A stretch of 64,000 nucleotides of DNA, taken from the NCBI GenBank assembly GCA_010094045.1, contig ML986785.1, positions 1 to 64,000 of the forward strand, in the 5' to 3' direction. This document shows, in pieces, positions 11,894-25,200 of the stretch. The stretch's first letter is position 1, and every line of letters begins with the position of its first letter. This DNA comes from Lojkania enalia (Eukaryota; Ascomycota; Dothideomycetes; Pleosporales). The notes beneath the pieces were generated by a model. It worked only from the letters and a program-made list of their open reading frames with translations. It did not search any database and had not been told where the DNA came from. A program made the position numbers and the translations under genes.

Positions 11894-14631
11894 ACTCTTT
11901 ACTATTATTATTATACCGCTACTACTTCCTTACCCTAGTCTAGCCTTAACTACCTATCTATCTTACCTCTAGTATCTCTTTACCCCTGTTAAGCTCTAAG
12001 AAGTAATACTATAGTATACTAAATAGCTAAAATACTTTAATTAAGTATATACTAAAATACTTAATAATATTAATTAGTATACTATAGTTTCTAATCCCTA
12101 TCTATATTATCTATATACTCTATAGCTCTAGTATACTCTCTCCCTTCTTATCTACTTTAGCTTCTTCGACTTCTCCTATCTTATTCTAATATCCTTTGCT
12201 AAATAACTCTCTAACTACTTCTCTACTAATACTAATAGCTATATATTAGTAGTCTAATATATATAGCTTAACGCCTATTTATTTACTAGTTTTATACTTA
12301 AGTACGCACGTTAGTTAGTCTATTTTTTATAGTCTATATTAATCCGCTTATATATAGTTGTTAAAGCCGCTACTGAGTATCTTAATATTTAAATATTCTT
12401 AAAACAGCTATATATAAGCTAAATATACTACTATTACCTACTCTAGCCGCGGTAGTAGAAAGCGCGGTACTATTTTCAGCTTATCCTACTAGAATTGCGA
12501 TTTATAATAGTAGACTACTATTATAATCTATCTATCTACTATAAAGATATTATAGTCTTATAGTACTCTATTATAATACTATATTATTATAATCTCTAAC
12601 CCTCGCTTAGGCTGCCCTAAAGTTATATATATACTAACTATTAGTAGTTTTAAAAAGTAATCTACCTACTATAAGTACTACTTTATCTACTACTTACTCT
12701 ATAAGCCGTCTTTTAACTATAGCAGCTAACTAGTTTCCATCTATCTAGTTTAAGTAAGTATCTATTTAAGCTTATTATTAATCTAATTATTATAATAATA
12801 GATAAAAGATATACTCTGCTATATAAACATAATATTATTAATAAGCTATTCTAGCCGGATAGTAAACTAGTCTTTAGTTTTAGCTGTCTAATATAGCTCC
12901 TACTAGAGTATCTCCTCTATTTTAGCTACTGTATCCTATACTATTTTACAGAACTAGCTAATATAGATTAGCTGGCCGTTAAGATAGAACGTCTTCTTAT
13001 TCTTTAACTAGTAAGTATTACCTAAATTACTAGCTATTAGTATAATAAACTTCCTATATACTAGTAAGTTAATTATCTTACTTATTAGATTAAATAATCT
13101 ATTAGCTAGAAACTTCCGCTATATAAGTAGAAAATACTTGTAGTTCTTATCTATCTACTTATCGTACTCTACTACTAGAAGTAGCTTTTTTATATCTAGT
13201 ATACGTATATAATATACTATACTAGCTAGTATATATAAATAGTTTTTTGCTGTATATAAGCGGTCTATTTTAGTATTAATCTCTAGTATAGCAAGAAAAT
13301 AGATAAGTCTACTACTAAACAACTAATCGTCTATTAATTAAAAAATAAATAATATAAGTATATCTAGTAGTACCCTAAACTAAGTATTTTTACTATCCCT
13401 ATTTAATATAATCTATAGTACTATTACTAGTTCCTTCTATTTATTTTACTAATAGAATAGCTCGCGTGTATCTTCTATCTAATCTACTTCTTTCTTTTTA
13501 TAGTATCTATAATAGGAGCTACTATTACTATTATTATTACTATTAGTACTATTTCTAGCTGTACTAGACCTAGAACTCGCGTTATTATCTAATACTATAC
13601 CATTATTATTACTATTATTACTATTACTACTATAGCTAAATTATATAGCCTAAGCTTCTTCATTAGCGATAATATAAATAAAGTAGTAGATAAACTTAAT
13701 AATATAGTTAGTATATACTATTTAACTCTTAGAGTTCTATAGTTAAGCGAGTAAATATTTATCTATTTTATATTACTAAGCGCTTTTAAACTACTATCTT
13801 ATCTCTTATATAAGTAATAATAACCCTCTAATACTCTACTTAACTAATAGCTCGGCCAGCTTTACTACCTGTTAAAATTTCGTCTTACTTTAATTCGGCA
13901 GCTAGATCTAATATATAAGATATACTTAATTCTACTTTACTAGATACTCTAGCTACTCTATCCGCTTAAACTATTTAGTTTTATCAGTCTTTACTGCCTC
14001 TACATCTATAACCTATACTTTCTCTTCTTTTCTCTACTTTATAAGCTTAAACCTGGCTAACTAATTATATATAATATTAGCCTTTATATAGAGAATAGTT
14101 AGCTTATAAATATAGCTGCCTATATTAATAATAAAATATTACTGTAGCCCGCCAGCCTAAAAAAATATCTATACCTTAACCTTCTAATAGAACCTACTTT
14201 TATTATCTATTTATATCTACTTATACTTCTTCTTTAGATATATACGTAGTATATTAATATTAGTAGTAATATAGTACTTAGATTACTTATACTAGAACCT
14301 ATTTAGCAGCTTTTCTAATTCTAGTATTAGTTACCTAAACAGTATAGGCAGCTAGATATCTTTTACTAGTCTAATCAGCTACTAATAAGTATACTTAATA
14401 ATTACCTTCCTCTACTCTATTATTATACTATAATAGTACTATAAATATATATTAATATTTAATATAGTAGTTGTATATTCCTTATATATTAGAACGTAGT
14501 ATTTAGGTAGATAGTAGAGATAGTTTTTAATATCCTCTAGTAATAGCGCTATTCTACTTACTTATATATAAGTCTTTCTACTATAGATATAGTATTATAT
14601 CCTTAGTTTAAGTATTTATACGTTCTAGTAG
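11894..14631 (-). pseudogene. R4 (left part): RecQ-type gene copy truncated before the helicase domain
   Basis: Starts at the equivalent of 4203 in R1 (ctttactattattattat), the same cut point as R6 at 32495, and so lacks all helicase motifs. It follows R1 closely until 14631, where retrotransposon Gyp1-1 is inserted; the copy resumes at 21829. The upstream conserved region is full of TAG/TAA stops. With the insertion removed, R4 would span about 3.0 kb ending at 22086. Confidence 0.8.
14627..14631. repeat. Target-site duplication of Gyp1-1 (left, agtag)
   Basis: agtag precedes the left LTR and is repeated at 21824-21828 after the right LTR. R1 at about 6930-6950 shows the undisturbed site (tctagtagaactata). 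Confidence 0.92.
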
Positions 14632-14910
14632 TATAATAGTATAGGTAAGATAATAGGTCTAAATATAGTACAAATCTACTTAGAAGTATATAGGAGTATA
14701 TAAGGGTTTAGGGATCTAGAAATTCTATTAACACCTATAGGCCTTATATAAAAGAATATAGAAGAACTACTAAGCTACTTATAAGAGAGTATATAACTAT
14801 ATACGGAAGGGAAAAGAGGTAGAACTAGGGGTAAGATAAGATAAGTAAAAAGCTTTAGGATAAGGTTATATATAAAGCTTTTCGTAGAACGATTTCTTTG
14901 TATTATTATA
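14632..14910 (-). repeat. 3' LTR of Gyp1-1 (279 bp)
   Basis: Aligns along its full length with 21545-21823, starting tataatagtatagg and ending tattattata. The expected TG...CA ends read TA...TA after RIP. The two LTRs differ at scattered C/T and G/A positions. Confidence 0.95.
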
Positions 14911-14924
14911 CTACCCCCCTCTTT
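14911..14924 (-). other. Polypurine tract of Gyp1-1
   Basis: On the minus strand this reads aaagaggggggtag directly before the 3' LTR, the plus-strand DNA primer site of an LTR retrotransposon. The same tract is at 40220-40235 and 56211-56226 in the other Gyp1 copies. It fixes the element orientation. Confidence 0.85.
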
Positions 14925-16050
14925 ATAGGCTAATAGTTCCTATCTACACTGGTTCGAGAGAGAATCAGAGCTATTATAGATAGGTTCTAGTATAAAGAAA
15001 TTTCTTTAAAGAGGTGTTTACTAGTAAGAGCTAATATATATAGTTGCCTATAGAGATACGTTTATTAACGTAATATTAAGTAAGATTTTTATAGTAAGTA
15101 TAATTAACCTATATATTAGCTAGTAATTACTATTATAATAGTTTATTAATATTATAATTTCGTTGTATATAGTAATAAGCGTTTACTAGCTTTAGTATAT
15201 TACTAGGTTGCTATTAACTAAGCTTTCTTAACTAAATAATAACTTCTACTCTATACGTATTATTATACGTCTCTAGTACTATTAATTATTAAAGTATTAC
15301 TAATACCTTATAGAAAAAAATTAATTAATATACTACTCTATCTACCTTCTAGAGTTTCTTTAAAAGCTTTCTAGGTTATTTACCTTTAAGCTATATATAT
15401 ACTCGCCCGCAGGCGGTATATAATATTTACCTTTTAGTTCCTAAGATTAAAAAAATACGAGTATTATACCTTATAAAATAAAAAGTATAACCCCATATAA
15501 ATCGTATCTAATACTAGTAGAGTACTTACTACTAATATATTTATAGATCCCCTCCTACTATAAGGAGGAGTTTCTAGTCCTCTAGAGCTATCTTAAACTA
15601 TAAGTAGCGGCCTAATACGTAGAGAATAAGGAGAATAAAAGAGTAGCCTTTAAGGCTGTTTTAGAGTCTATTTACAGCCTAGTACTTATAACTTAGGTTA
15701 TAAAGAGTTAAGAAGATAGTCTTCTTATAGCTAGTATTTAGGTAGCTTTATTCTACTAGGGTACTAAATTACTCTATTAGGTTTTAACTTTAGAGACTCT
15801 AGTATCTAGTTTTTAAGCTAATATTACGGCGCTCTCGGGCGGCTAAAGATAAAGTAGAAAAGGTTTAAGGGGAGTTTAGAAGAAAAAAAGAGAAAGAAGA
15901 GTAGAAGAGAAAAGGATTAGGAAGGTATCTAATAACCTACTATTAGATCCTCCGGATTTTATAGAGGAGTAATTTTAGGCCTATAATTTAGTTTTCTAAT
16001 CTACTACTTAACTCTTATATATTATCATCTACCAGATAATCTATATTCTC
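14925..16050. other. Gyp1-1 3' region between chromodomain and 3' LTR
   Basis: About 1.1 kb conserved in all three Gyp1 copies but downstream of the recognised pol gene. One plus-strand frame, antisense to the element, stays open except for TAG/TAA from about 15560 to 15960 and matches the same frame in Gyp1-2 (about 40870-41285). It could be an antisense ORF or simply untranslated sequence. Because RIP removes TGA and makes TAR on both strands, openness to TAR alone is weak evidence. Confidence 0.5.
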
Positions 16051-19000
16051 TATACTATTCTTATATACCTTAATCTATTTAGTTAGGGCTTTTAAGGGTT
16101 CTAGCTAATTTAGATATTTATTATAAAAAGCTTTTAGCTTATAAAGTAAACCTATAAAATTTAAAGCTTTATACTAGACTAGGTTAGAATTATATTCTAC
16201 CTATTTTATACAGTATTTAAGAGTCTTATAATATAACTTACTAGCTAGTATTTCCTTAACCTCCTACTCTTCTACCCCTTTAATAGCGATAGCGGGTAGT
16301 TTTAAAGCTTTTTATCCTAATAGAAGGTTCTAGGGATTTTTATATAGTAGGTTTAATACGAAAATATTATATATTTTTAACCTTAGGGGTAGCTATAGAT
16401 AGTATAAATTTCTAATCTATTCTAGTACTTTAAAAGGGCCCTCCTATTAATTGGATAGCTTTCAGCTTAGTTTCTAAACTATAAGATTCTTAGTATTTAA
16501 GTAGACTATATTACTAATCTACTAATTAATCGGTTACTAGTAATAGTTAATAATAGATTGTATATAATCTTAAGCCTTTTTAATATTAGCCTTTATAGTT
16601 TCTTAGGATATATATATATAAGTTACTAGAACTAAAGTATTCTTATAATTTAATTTATCTATTATAGTAATAGGATTAATAGAATATTTCTAATTCTAAC
16701 TCTAATAAGGCTCGGATCTATATAGGATCTAATATAAAGATATTCTAATAGTTATATAGGGTAGAGTTACTTATATTCGGTCGATTATAAGTAATAGAGA
16801 ACTCTAATTATTTTAGTAGAAGGATATAAAAGGGCGCAGTCTCTAATTAATATACTTATTTATAATCTCTATCTATCTATTAGTCTTTTTATAATAAGTA
16901 GTAGATAGTTTAATCTTTACACCTAAAATACAGCAGAATTTAGACTAGAAACTAGATATAAACTAAGGTCCTTAATTTAAAATAATAGTTTCGGGTATAT
17001 AGCTAAAGTAGTATACCTATTAAATAAATAATTCAGCTATTCCCTATATATTAATTATATAATAGTAGAGAATAAATACTACTTATTTAGATAGGCGATT
17101 AATTACTACTATAATCTAATTATATCTGGACTTATTTATAGAGAAATTCTTAAAGTCAATATATAGGTACTATATTAGTTAATTTAGTATAGGAAGTAAG
17201 TAGATAAAACCTAGGGTTTAAATTTATATTAGATAAGCTTTATAGTATAAAATATAATTCTATATATATTGTTTATAAGTAGTTTCTATACTCTTCTAAT
17301 AATACTTCTAGGATAGTAACTAATAGGTTTTAGTAGCGCTTAGGTATATAGAGGATATTTAGTTATAAGTCTCTTATATAAGTTATATATAAAGGCCTAA
17401 ATCTAATAGAATATATAAGTAATTATTATAGAGAAGTAGTCTATTCTCTATCTAATACTTATAGGGTAAGAAGGTATATTCTTATATAAAGGAGGCTTAG
17501 TTTTTCTATAATAATATATTATTTTACTCTAGAAAGTCTAGTAATATAATTTACTCTTAATTTTTAATAACGTTTAGTATAGCTACTTAAGTTATTATTT
17601 AGGTAATATAGGACTAGACTAATTTAGTATTAATTTAGGGGTAAAGTTAATATAGTTTAAATAGAACTCTTAACTAATTATTAGTTTAAGCTACTTTTAA
17701 GTTTTTTATATTTTATTCGCAATAGCTAAAAATATCTACTCTAGTATTATTCTTATCTAAAGTATACTTAATTCAGAACTAATACTAAGCTAATTCTTTA
17801 GTCTAATAAACCTAATAAGTATTAAGTACCTTTATAGTTATAAAATATTCGAGTAAGCGATAATTAGTATATACTAGAATCTTAGTAGCTATAGAAGTAA
17901 ATTCTACCCTCTATTATTTAAACGCAGTAATAATTGCGAATAGTTTCTTATTATAAATCTTCTAGTTTAGTTCTAAACCAGATAAAACTTTACTATAAAA
18001 CGCTATAGGGTACTATTTTCCGTTAGAATATTTCTATAATAGTGCTCCTATAACTATTCTATTAGAGGTGTTAATTTCCATTTTTATTTCTAATATATGG
18101 TTAAAGTAGTAGAGTATAGGTATACTTAATAGGGCTAACTTCAATTTCTTAAAGGTAATATTATATTTTAAAGTCTATATAAAAGAAGTTATAGAGCTCT
18201 ATAGTATAATAATTAGCTTTACAATATATAAGAATTCTAGTATAAACTATCGATAGAATCTAGTAAAACCTAAGAAGGATTTTACACCTATTATAATAGT
18301 AGGTAGCTGCTAATTACGTAGTACTTCTACCTTCTTTAAATTAACCTTAAAGCCTTTATTTAAGAGGATATAGCTAAGATATTTAGTTCGGGTAATATAG
18401 AATTCGCTCTTCTTAATATTAACTTATAACCCTATTTAATATAATTTCTTAAAAACTTTCTTAATATAGATAGTATATATCGCCTTATTTTCGAAGTAGA
18501 TAAAAATATTATCTAGATAAGTAATATAGAAATTATCTAAATAGTTAATTAGTATATTATTTATATAGTACTAGTAAGTTATTAAACTATTATATAATTT
18601 AAAAGGTAGAACTTTATACTTATAGGTTCTATATTAAGTCTAAAAGGTAGTATATTCTTTAGAACTAGAATCTATTCTAATCTTATTAAAGGCTATACGA
18701 ATATTAAACTTAGTAAAAATTACTATCTTAGTAGGCCTAAATAGAAGTTTATCTATACGCGGTATTAGATATATATTCTTATAGGTAAAAGTATTAAGTT
18801 TATTATAATCTATATAGATATATAGGTCGCTATTAAGTTTATAGATATAAAGGATTAGAGATATAAAAGAGCTCCAACTCTACTTAATATACCTATACCG
18901 TAGATTATCTATAATATACTTCTTAGTTACCTCTAGCTCCTTAATATTCTACTTATATAATAGGCTGTAACTATTAGAAAGGGGTTCTATAAAGACAATC

Positions 19001-19800
19001 TTATAATTATAAGAGTAGTATTCTAGTAATTAATAAGCCGCAGTTTTACTAAATATATTCTAATATCTATAGTATTTAGATAGTAATTAGAGATTTACTA
19101 GTACTTTGTTTTCAATCTTATCTTCTAGCTCTAGGGCTTACTTATCTTTAATTAGCTACTTAATTTCGTATAGAGACGTAGAGAAAAACTCGTTCTCTTT
19201 CCTCTTTATATTAGAGTAGAAAGTATTAGCTAAAATAAGAGTAATAATAGAAGAATAGACTTTCTTCGGATCGGGTTTAAACTTTATTATATACGGGCGT
19301 ATAGAAGCTCTAAGCTTATTTAGACTATAAGCTATAAAAGACTAATATAGTTTTAGCAGTCTTAATAAACCTTTAATATAATAGATAGTCGAACTATAGA
19401 ACTATTAATACTAGTTCTTTTCTTATAGAGCGTCGCGTTGCTAGATATCTAGCTCTACTTTCTTATTATATACTAGCTAAGTTAATTGTATAAGAAGAGG
19501 AGGTAAAGAATTATAAGTAGTAAGATACTTAGAGGGCTATATAATCCGATTCTTATCTATATCTAGCTGGAGTTAAAAATAATATAATTATTTAATACTA
19601 ATAATACAATTTTAAGTACCTAAATTTATAATAATAAATAGGTAGTTTTAGATAGTTCTTCTATTAATTCGTAGATATAAATAGATATACTAATTAACTA
19701 GAGTTTAGATTTAGTCCTAAAAACCTTTAATAATAATTTTAAAGAGTAAGCGCTATATTAATATATATAGAGTTTAGGAGAGTAATCTAACTATTATAGA
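16050..19800 (-). pseudogene. pol remnant of Gyp1-1 (protease, RT, RNase H, integrase, chromodomain)
   Basis: Degenerate polyprotein. The reverse transcriptase catalytic motif reads YLDN (from YLDD) at 18508-18519. RNase H lies near 17800-18150, the integrase core (DDE) near 16850-17180 and a chromodomain-like tail near 16060-16260. These positions were assigned by alignment to Gyp1-3, where the motifs are clearer. The element would have encoded reverse transcription and integration functions. Stops are almost all TAG/TAA at expected Gln/Trp codons. Confidence 0.82.
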
Positions 19801-19949
19801 ATTAAAAAATAGGAAGTCTTAAATACTAGTATTAATAAGAGTATTTAGTTGTATACTAACACCTTTTAAATATAGAATAGTAGGAATTTAAAAGTACTTT
19901 CCTCTAGACAAATATAATAAATTAATATTTAATAAGTTATACTTACTTA

Positions 19950-21400
19950 AGTCTAGGATAGAGAGTTTTTCTAGACGTCTCTATTTCCCACCTGAGAACT
20001 ATCTAGATAGTACTTATTTACGTCTAGAAACTCTTCTTTCTTAATCTTCTCTTATTTAACCTCTATCTCTTATACTTTAAGGACTATATATTTATTCGTA
20101 AAGTATCCTAGTTTACTATAATTATAGTAATTACCTAGAGTCATATACCTTTTAGGTACAAAAGTCTTACTAAATTATTAGAAAGTAATTATAGTAGAAT
20201 AAGGTATTAATACTAGAGTAGATTAGGGTAGTATTAGATTATAGGTTACCTTAGATAAACTCTTAAATACCTTTTAGTACCGATCTAAATTTATTTTAGC
20301 TATAACCTATAAACTAATAGTTTATTCTAGAAGGTTAAAAACGCTTCTCCTTTCTATATTATAGGCTGTTAAGTAGATAACTATAGTATTAAAGGAGCCT
20401 TTCTATATAAGCTTAAAGCTAAAGTTTAGTATCTTTAGGCTGGGGAGAATTTTATCCTATAAGTAGAAGAACTACTTAGATTAGAATATAAATCTTCTAA
20501 TAGCTATATTAATAAAGTAAGCTTTAAAAGTTAGGAATACTTCTCTCTTATTTATCCTTAGGACCTAAAACGCCTATTATACTTCTATCTCTTATTACCT
20601 ATAATAAAATATAATTATAAAAGTAAAATTATTTCTTTAATATTCTTAAACTAATACTAGTCTAATTTAGCTAGGTATTTTAGTTCTAGATACCCTTTCG
20701 CAGTACTAAAGGTATATCTCTATATTAACGCTATATATATATACTCTATCTAATAGTAATCTATATTAATCTTAAATTAGTCTAAGATTAAAGTTTACTA
20801 TTATTTAAATATAGGTTCGCTACTATTTATAAAGCTTTTAATCTTAGGCGTATATTTAGTAAGATAGACTTAAGGGGGCTTAGAGGTAGCTAAGAGGTTT
20901 CTTACTAGGGGAGTTGTAAAAGTTTCTTAATATATTATTAGTTCTAATTTAGTAGTTTATAGAGGTTAATTAGGACTAATAGTTCTCTATTATATTAAGT
21001 ATACGATCTCCTCTTATAAAAATATAATTTATTTCTTAAGGATTAGTTTATTTTAATTTCCCTTTAAATTAGATAGGTTCTTTATTATAGGCCTTATAGA
21101 AAGGGGTCCGCCTATTACAGGGCTCTCTATAAGAGGTAACAGTTGTTCTATATATATAGATAAAAATTTACTCTTACTACAACTTATATATATATTAGTT
21201 CTAGTATAGAAATTAGAAGGTAAATTATAGTTAGATATTAGTAGTTGCCTCCAATTCTAATAGGTTATTAATAGTCTCTAAGTTTCTACCTAGGCGTACT
21301 CTATACAGCTTTTCTAAAGGCAATCCTAATTATAGGGGATAAGAAGTTCTAAACTTAAAGGCTTTAGTTAATAGAAGATCTTTAAGATCCTATTTAAGTA
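19950..21400 (-). pseudogene. gag remnant of Gyp1-1
   Basis: Degenerate capsid/nucleocapsid region. A CCHC-type zinc knuckle remnant lies at about 20092-20140 and reads NYYNYSKLGYF, where each Tyr at a Cys position is a TGY-to-TAY RIP change. The rest of gag is not recognisable by motif and is assigned by position between the 5' LTR and pol. In Gyp1-3 gag (49142) and pol (50758) are in different frames. The ends given are approximate. Confidence 0.65.
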
Positions 21401-21544
21401 ACTAAATAATTTAATATAATAGTATATAAATATTATAATCTAAACTAAATTAGGTATATTTTAGACTTAGATATAGTTAAATAAATAATCGATACGATAT
21501 TATTAAAGAGGCTGTTACTAGTAGTATTAAGTTCTTCTATATAA

Positions 21545-21823
21545 TATAATAGTATAGGTAAGATAATAGGTCTAAATACAGTATAAATCTACTTAAAAGT
21601 ATATAAGAGTATATAGAGGTTTAGAGACCTAGGAATTCTATTAACACCTATAGGCCTTATATAAAAGGATATAGAAGAACTACTAAGCTACTTATAAGGG
21701 AGTATATAACTATATACGGAAGGGAAAAGAGGTAGAACCGGGGGTAGAATAAGATAAGTAAAAAGCTTTAGGATAAGGTTGTATATAAAGCTTTTTATAG
21801 AACGATTTCTTTATATTATTATA
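21545..21823 (-). repeat. 5' LTR of Gyp1-1 (279 bp)
   Basis: Mate of 14632-14910, with identical length and ends. Followed by the right target duplication agtag at 21824-21828. No convincing tRNA primer-binding site is readable in the adjacent internal sequence (about 21520-21544), possibly because of RIP. Confidence 0.95.
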
Positions 21824-21828
21824 AGTAG

Positions 21829-22086
21829 AACTATATTCTTCTAGCTTTATTATAGCTCTATACTAGTATAGGTGCGATAATATAGCGTTATAAATAGAAT
21901 AAATAGACTCTACTAAATAGTTTTTATATATAAAGTATTACAGTTAGAGTACTAGTTATAAATAAATTAGGGGGGTAATAGTTAGATAAATTGCCCCCTT
22001 TTAACAACCTATTTCGGGTATAATACTATAGTACTATACCTAATCTATTCCGAATCGGGTCTAATTCGTCGCTTTATATTAGATAG
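21829..22086 (-). pseudogene. R4 (right part): 5' end of the RecQ-type unit
   Basis: Continuation of R4 after the Gyp1-1 insertion. Starts aactatattcttctagc, matching 6940 in R1, and ends at the common unit terminus. It contains the upstream, probably non-coding, end of the gene. Directly followed by Gyp2-2 at 22087. Confidence 0.88.
22014..22043. repeat. Terminal palindrome of R4
   Basis: Near-palindrome (tcgggtataatacta / tagtactatacctaa), 43 bp from the unit end (22086). Confidence 0.85.
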
Positions 22087-22279
22087 GAAACTTATATAAG
22101 TAGAATATTAGGATTAGCTAGTAAAGCTACCTCTTTAGAGGTAGATATAACAACTATATTTATAAGAATATAGAATAAATTAATATAATAATAGGAACAT
22201 CTAGTTTTAATAGATAAATAGATAAGAAGATTAAAGAAAATTTAAAATAGCCTTTTTAAAAGCTTTAAGAGAATATAGA

Positions 22280-25200
22280 GAATAGTTAATAGTAAATAAG
22301 AAATAGAACTTATAGAAATTATCTAGAAACTTAAATAAGTTAAAAGAATGCTATTAATAATATATTATTAATAATAAATTAAGTGAATACTATTTAATAA
22401 ATTTAATAGAACTAGGTCTAAATTTAAAAGATTTCTAGTAGTAGTAAGAATTTATATTAATACTAATCTAGATATTATCTAGTATAAGAATAAGAAAGTA
22501 CTATTTATAGGGGTTTATCTAATAGGTAAACTATTTAACTAGTTTTAGTTCTTTCTAATAAATTTTAAAAACTATATAGAAGAATATTAGAAAAGTAAAA
22601 CTAAGGTAATATTTATAAGTCTAGTATACTTCTAATAGAAACTTAAACTAGCGTTTAGAGATATTAATAAAATATAAGTAGTAGAAGATAGATTTTACAA
22701 CTTAATTTAACTATAATTTATTACTTTATATATATTAAGTTTTTAATAGCTTTTAAATAAAGTTGTATAAAATAACTATAATATAATAGTAAAGTTTTAT
22801 AGGGGATTAAAAATAGAGATAAGAAGAGTAATAATATATATAGAATAATCTTAGAATCTAGTATTATATTTCTAACTAGTAAAAAGAATTAATAATAAAC
22901 TATACTAGTTTAAAAATAAAAAAAGATAGGTATACTATTAAAGGGTATATTTTTTAATAAGAGTTACTAATACGGACGGATCTATAGATCTAAATACTAC
23001 TAGAAAAAGAAAGCCTAAGTTATAGATAATATAAGAAAAGAAGACTTAGAAGAAGAATATTAAATACTATAATTATTAGAAACTAGAATATATAGTAAAA
23101 GAATATTAAAGTAAAAAGAAAGAAAAGAAAAACTAGCTTATAGAAGATAAACTGTAGGAAGTAGGTAAAGAAAAACTAGCTGTAACTATAGAATATAGAA
23201 CCTTATAATAGTCCCTTTATAATAAAGATAAGTATTAAATATACTAACAATTTAAAGAAACTATAAAATACTAGTTTTAAAAGAAAATATAATTTACAGT
23301 AATATAAAAATATATAAAAAGATGGTTAGAAGAAGTTTAAGAAATATTAGATAAGAATAGAAAAATAAACAACCTATTATAAATAGAAGAAGCTACTATT
23401 AGAATACTAATACTTAAACTAGTACCTAGAGTATATTTTATATACTAATAAGAAATAATCGACTATAAATAGAGAACTCTAGCTCCTATAACTACTCTAT
23501 AAGAGGAATTACCTATAAGATTCTATAATAAGAATAGACTAGAATAAGATATTATCGACGTTTACAAAGAATAGTAAAATACCTACCCTAGAGAAATCCG
23601 CTTCTTATACTTCTACAAATAGATAGAAATAATAAAGGTAGTAGAAGGATATTTTAATATAATAGATTAGAATAAAGCTATATATATAGTATAAAAAGTA
23701 GTAGTCTTCTTATAAAATAAAGTACTAGTAAAGTACTAGATACTAAAGGTATTACGATATAAATAGAAATAGAACTACTAGGTTAGAGAGGACGATAACC
23801 TCTATATAAAGTAATACTATCTAGTATACTTTAAAATAGTATAGATATTATATATTAAATAATAATATAGAATCTACTAAAGAAGAAAAGAAGATATAGG
23901 CGTATAGCTAAGACAACTAAATAAAGATATGGTACTAGGAAATCTTATAAAGTAAGAAGCTATATTAAAATAGAAAGTTACTAAATAAATCTAAAATTAT
24001 ATAATACTTAAATTTAAACCTCTACTATCTAGAGCGTATATTAGAGGAAGATTATAATATAAATGCCTAGAATAGAAATATCTAAAATATATATCTATAA
24101 AAGAAGTAATAGCTTATTAGTTTAAGATAATTTAACTATATAGGAATATAAAAGAATACTATTTTATAATACCTAGATAATACTATAACTATAAAGTATA
24201 TATACTTATTAATAGTAGAATAATAAAGAATTTTATAGCTAGTAACTATATTACTAGAAAAGAAATATCTATAATATAACTAGAACAACTCTATATAATC
24301 TAAATTATAGAAGAAAAAGACTTTTAGAAGAAAGTTATATATACTATAGAACTAGAAGAGTTTAAAATCCTAGAAATAATCTAATAAGAATAAATCTTCT
24401 AAATTATAGAAATTACCGACTATAATATTATTCTAGAGATTTTATAGTTAAGAAAAGAAAACCCTTAGGTAAACTAGTAAACGGGATAAATTATCCTTAA
24501 AAACTCTAGTTAACTAATTAAAAAACAACTCGTTATAATAGTAAAAGAAGTAGTAAAAGAATTATTCTTAATAGGAAATGTATTATATAGTATATCTAAA
24601 AAATACTAATATTTAATAAAATAACTTTAAAAACTACTATAATACCTACCTAAGTATAGAGAATATAATTATAAAATTAAACTATAACTAGAAAAAGAAC
24701 CTGGATATAGACTAATATATAGCCTAATACTAAGAGAAGTAGAGGTTCTAAAATAATATATAGACGAGTATCTAAAAAAAGAAATAATCTAAGAATTAAG
24801 CTTATTAATAATATACTCTATACTCTTTATAAATAAGAAAGAAATAATAGATTTATAAATATATATTAATTATTATACTCTTAATAATATTATAATTAAA
24901 GATTAATACTCTTTACTACTTATCTATAACTTAAGAGATTAATTAAAGGAAGCTACTATCTTTATAAAATTAGATATCTAAAATATATACTACTAGATTT
25001 ATATTAAAGAAGAAGATAAATAGAAAATATTATTTAGAACGAAAAAGAAACTTTTTAAATACCTAGTTATACTATTTAAGCTTACTAATATATTAGCTAC
25101 TTTTTAAAAATAAATTAATAAGGTATTAAAACTCTACCTTAAATAATTCTATATAGTATATTTAGATAACATTCTTATATATTTAAAAATAAAGTAAGAA

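Larger units (their letters stand above)
14632..21823 (-). mobile_element. Gyp1-1: complete Ty3/gypsy retrotransposon nested in R4
   Basis: 7192-bp element with two 279-bp LTRs, a 5-bp target duplication and a polypurine tract next to the left LTR, which makes the left LTR the 3' one and the element minus-strand. Gene order on that strand is gag with CCHC knuckle, protease region, reverse transcriptase, RNase H, integrase and chromodomain, the order of Ty3/gypsy chromoviruses. It is the reference copy for Gyp1-2 (39941) and Gyp1-3 (47453). All coding parts carry RIP stops, so it could move only in trans. Confidence 0.93.

Noticed and set aside
2751..14631. R units read as plus-strand LINEs (constant right end, variable left end)
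   Set aside because: The recognisable helicase coding sense is on the minus strand, and no RT, endonuclease or tail was found on the plus strand.
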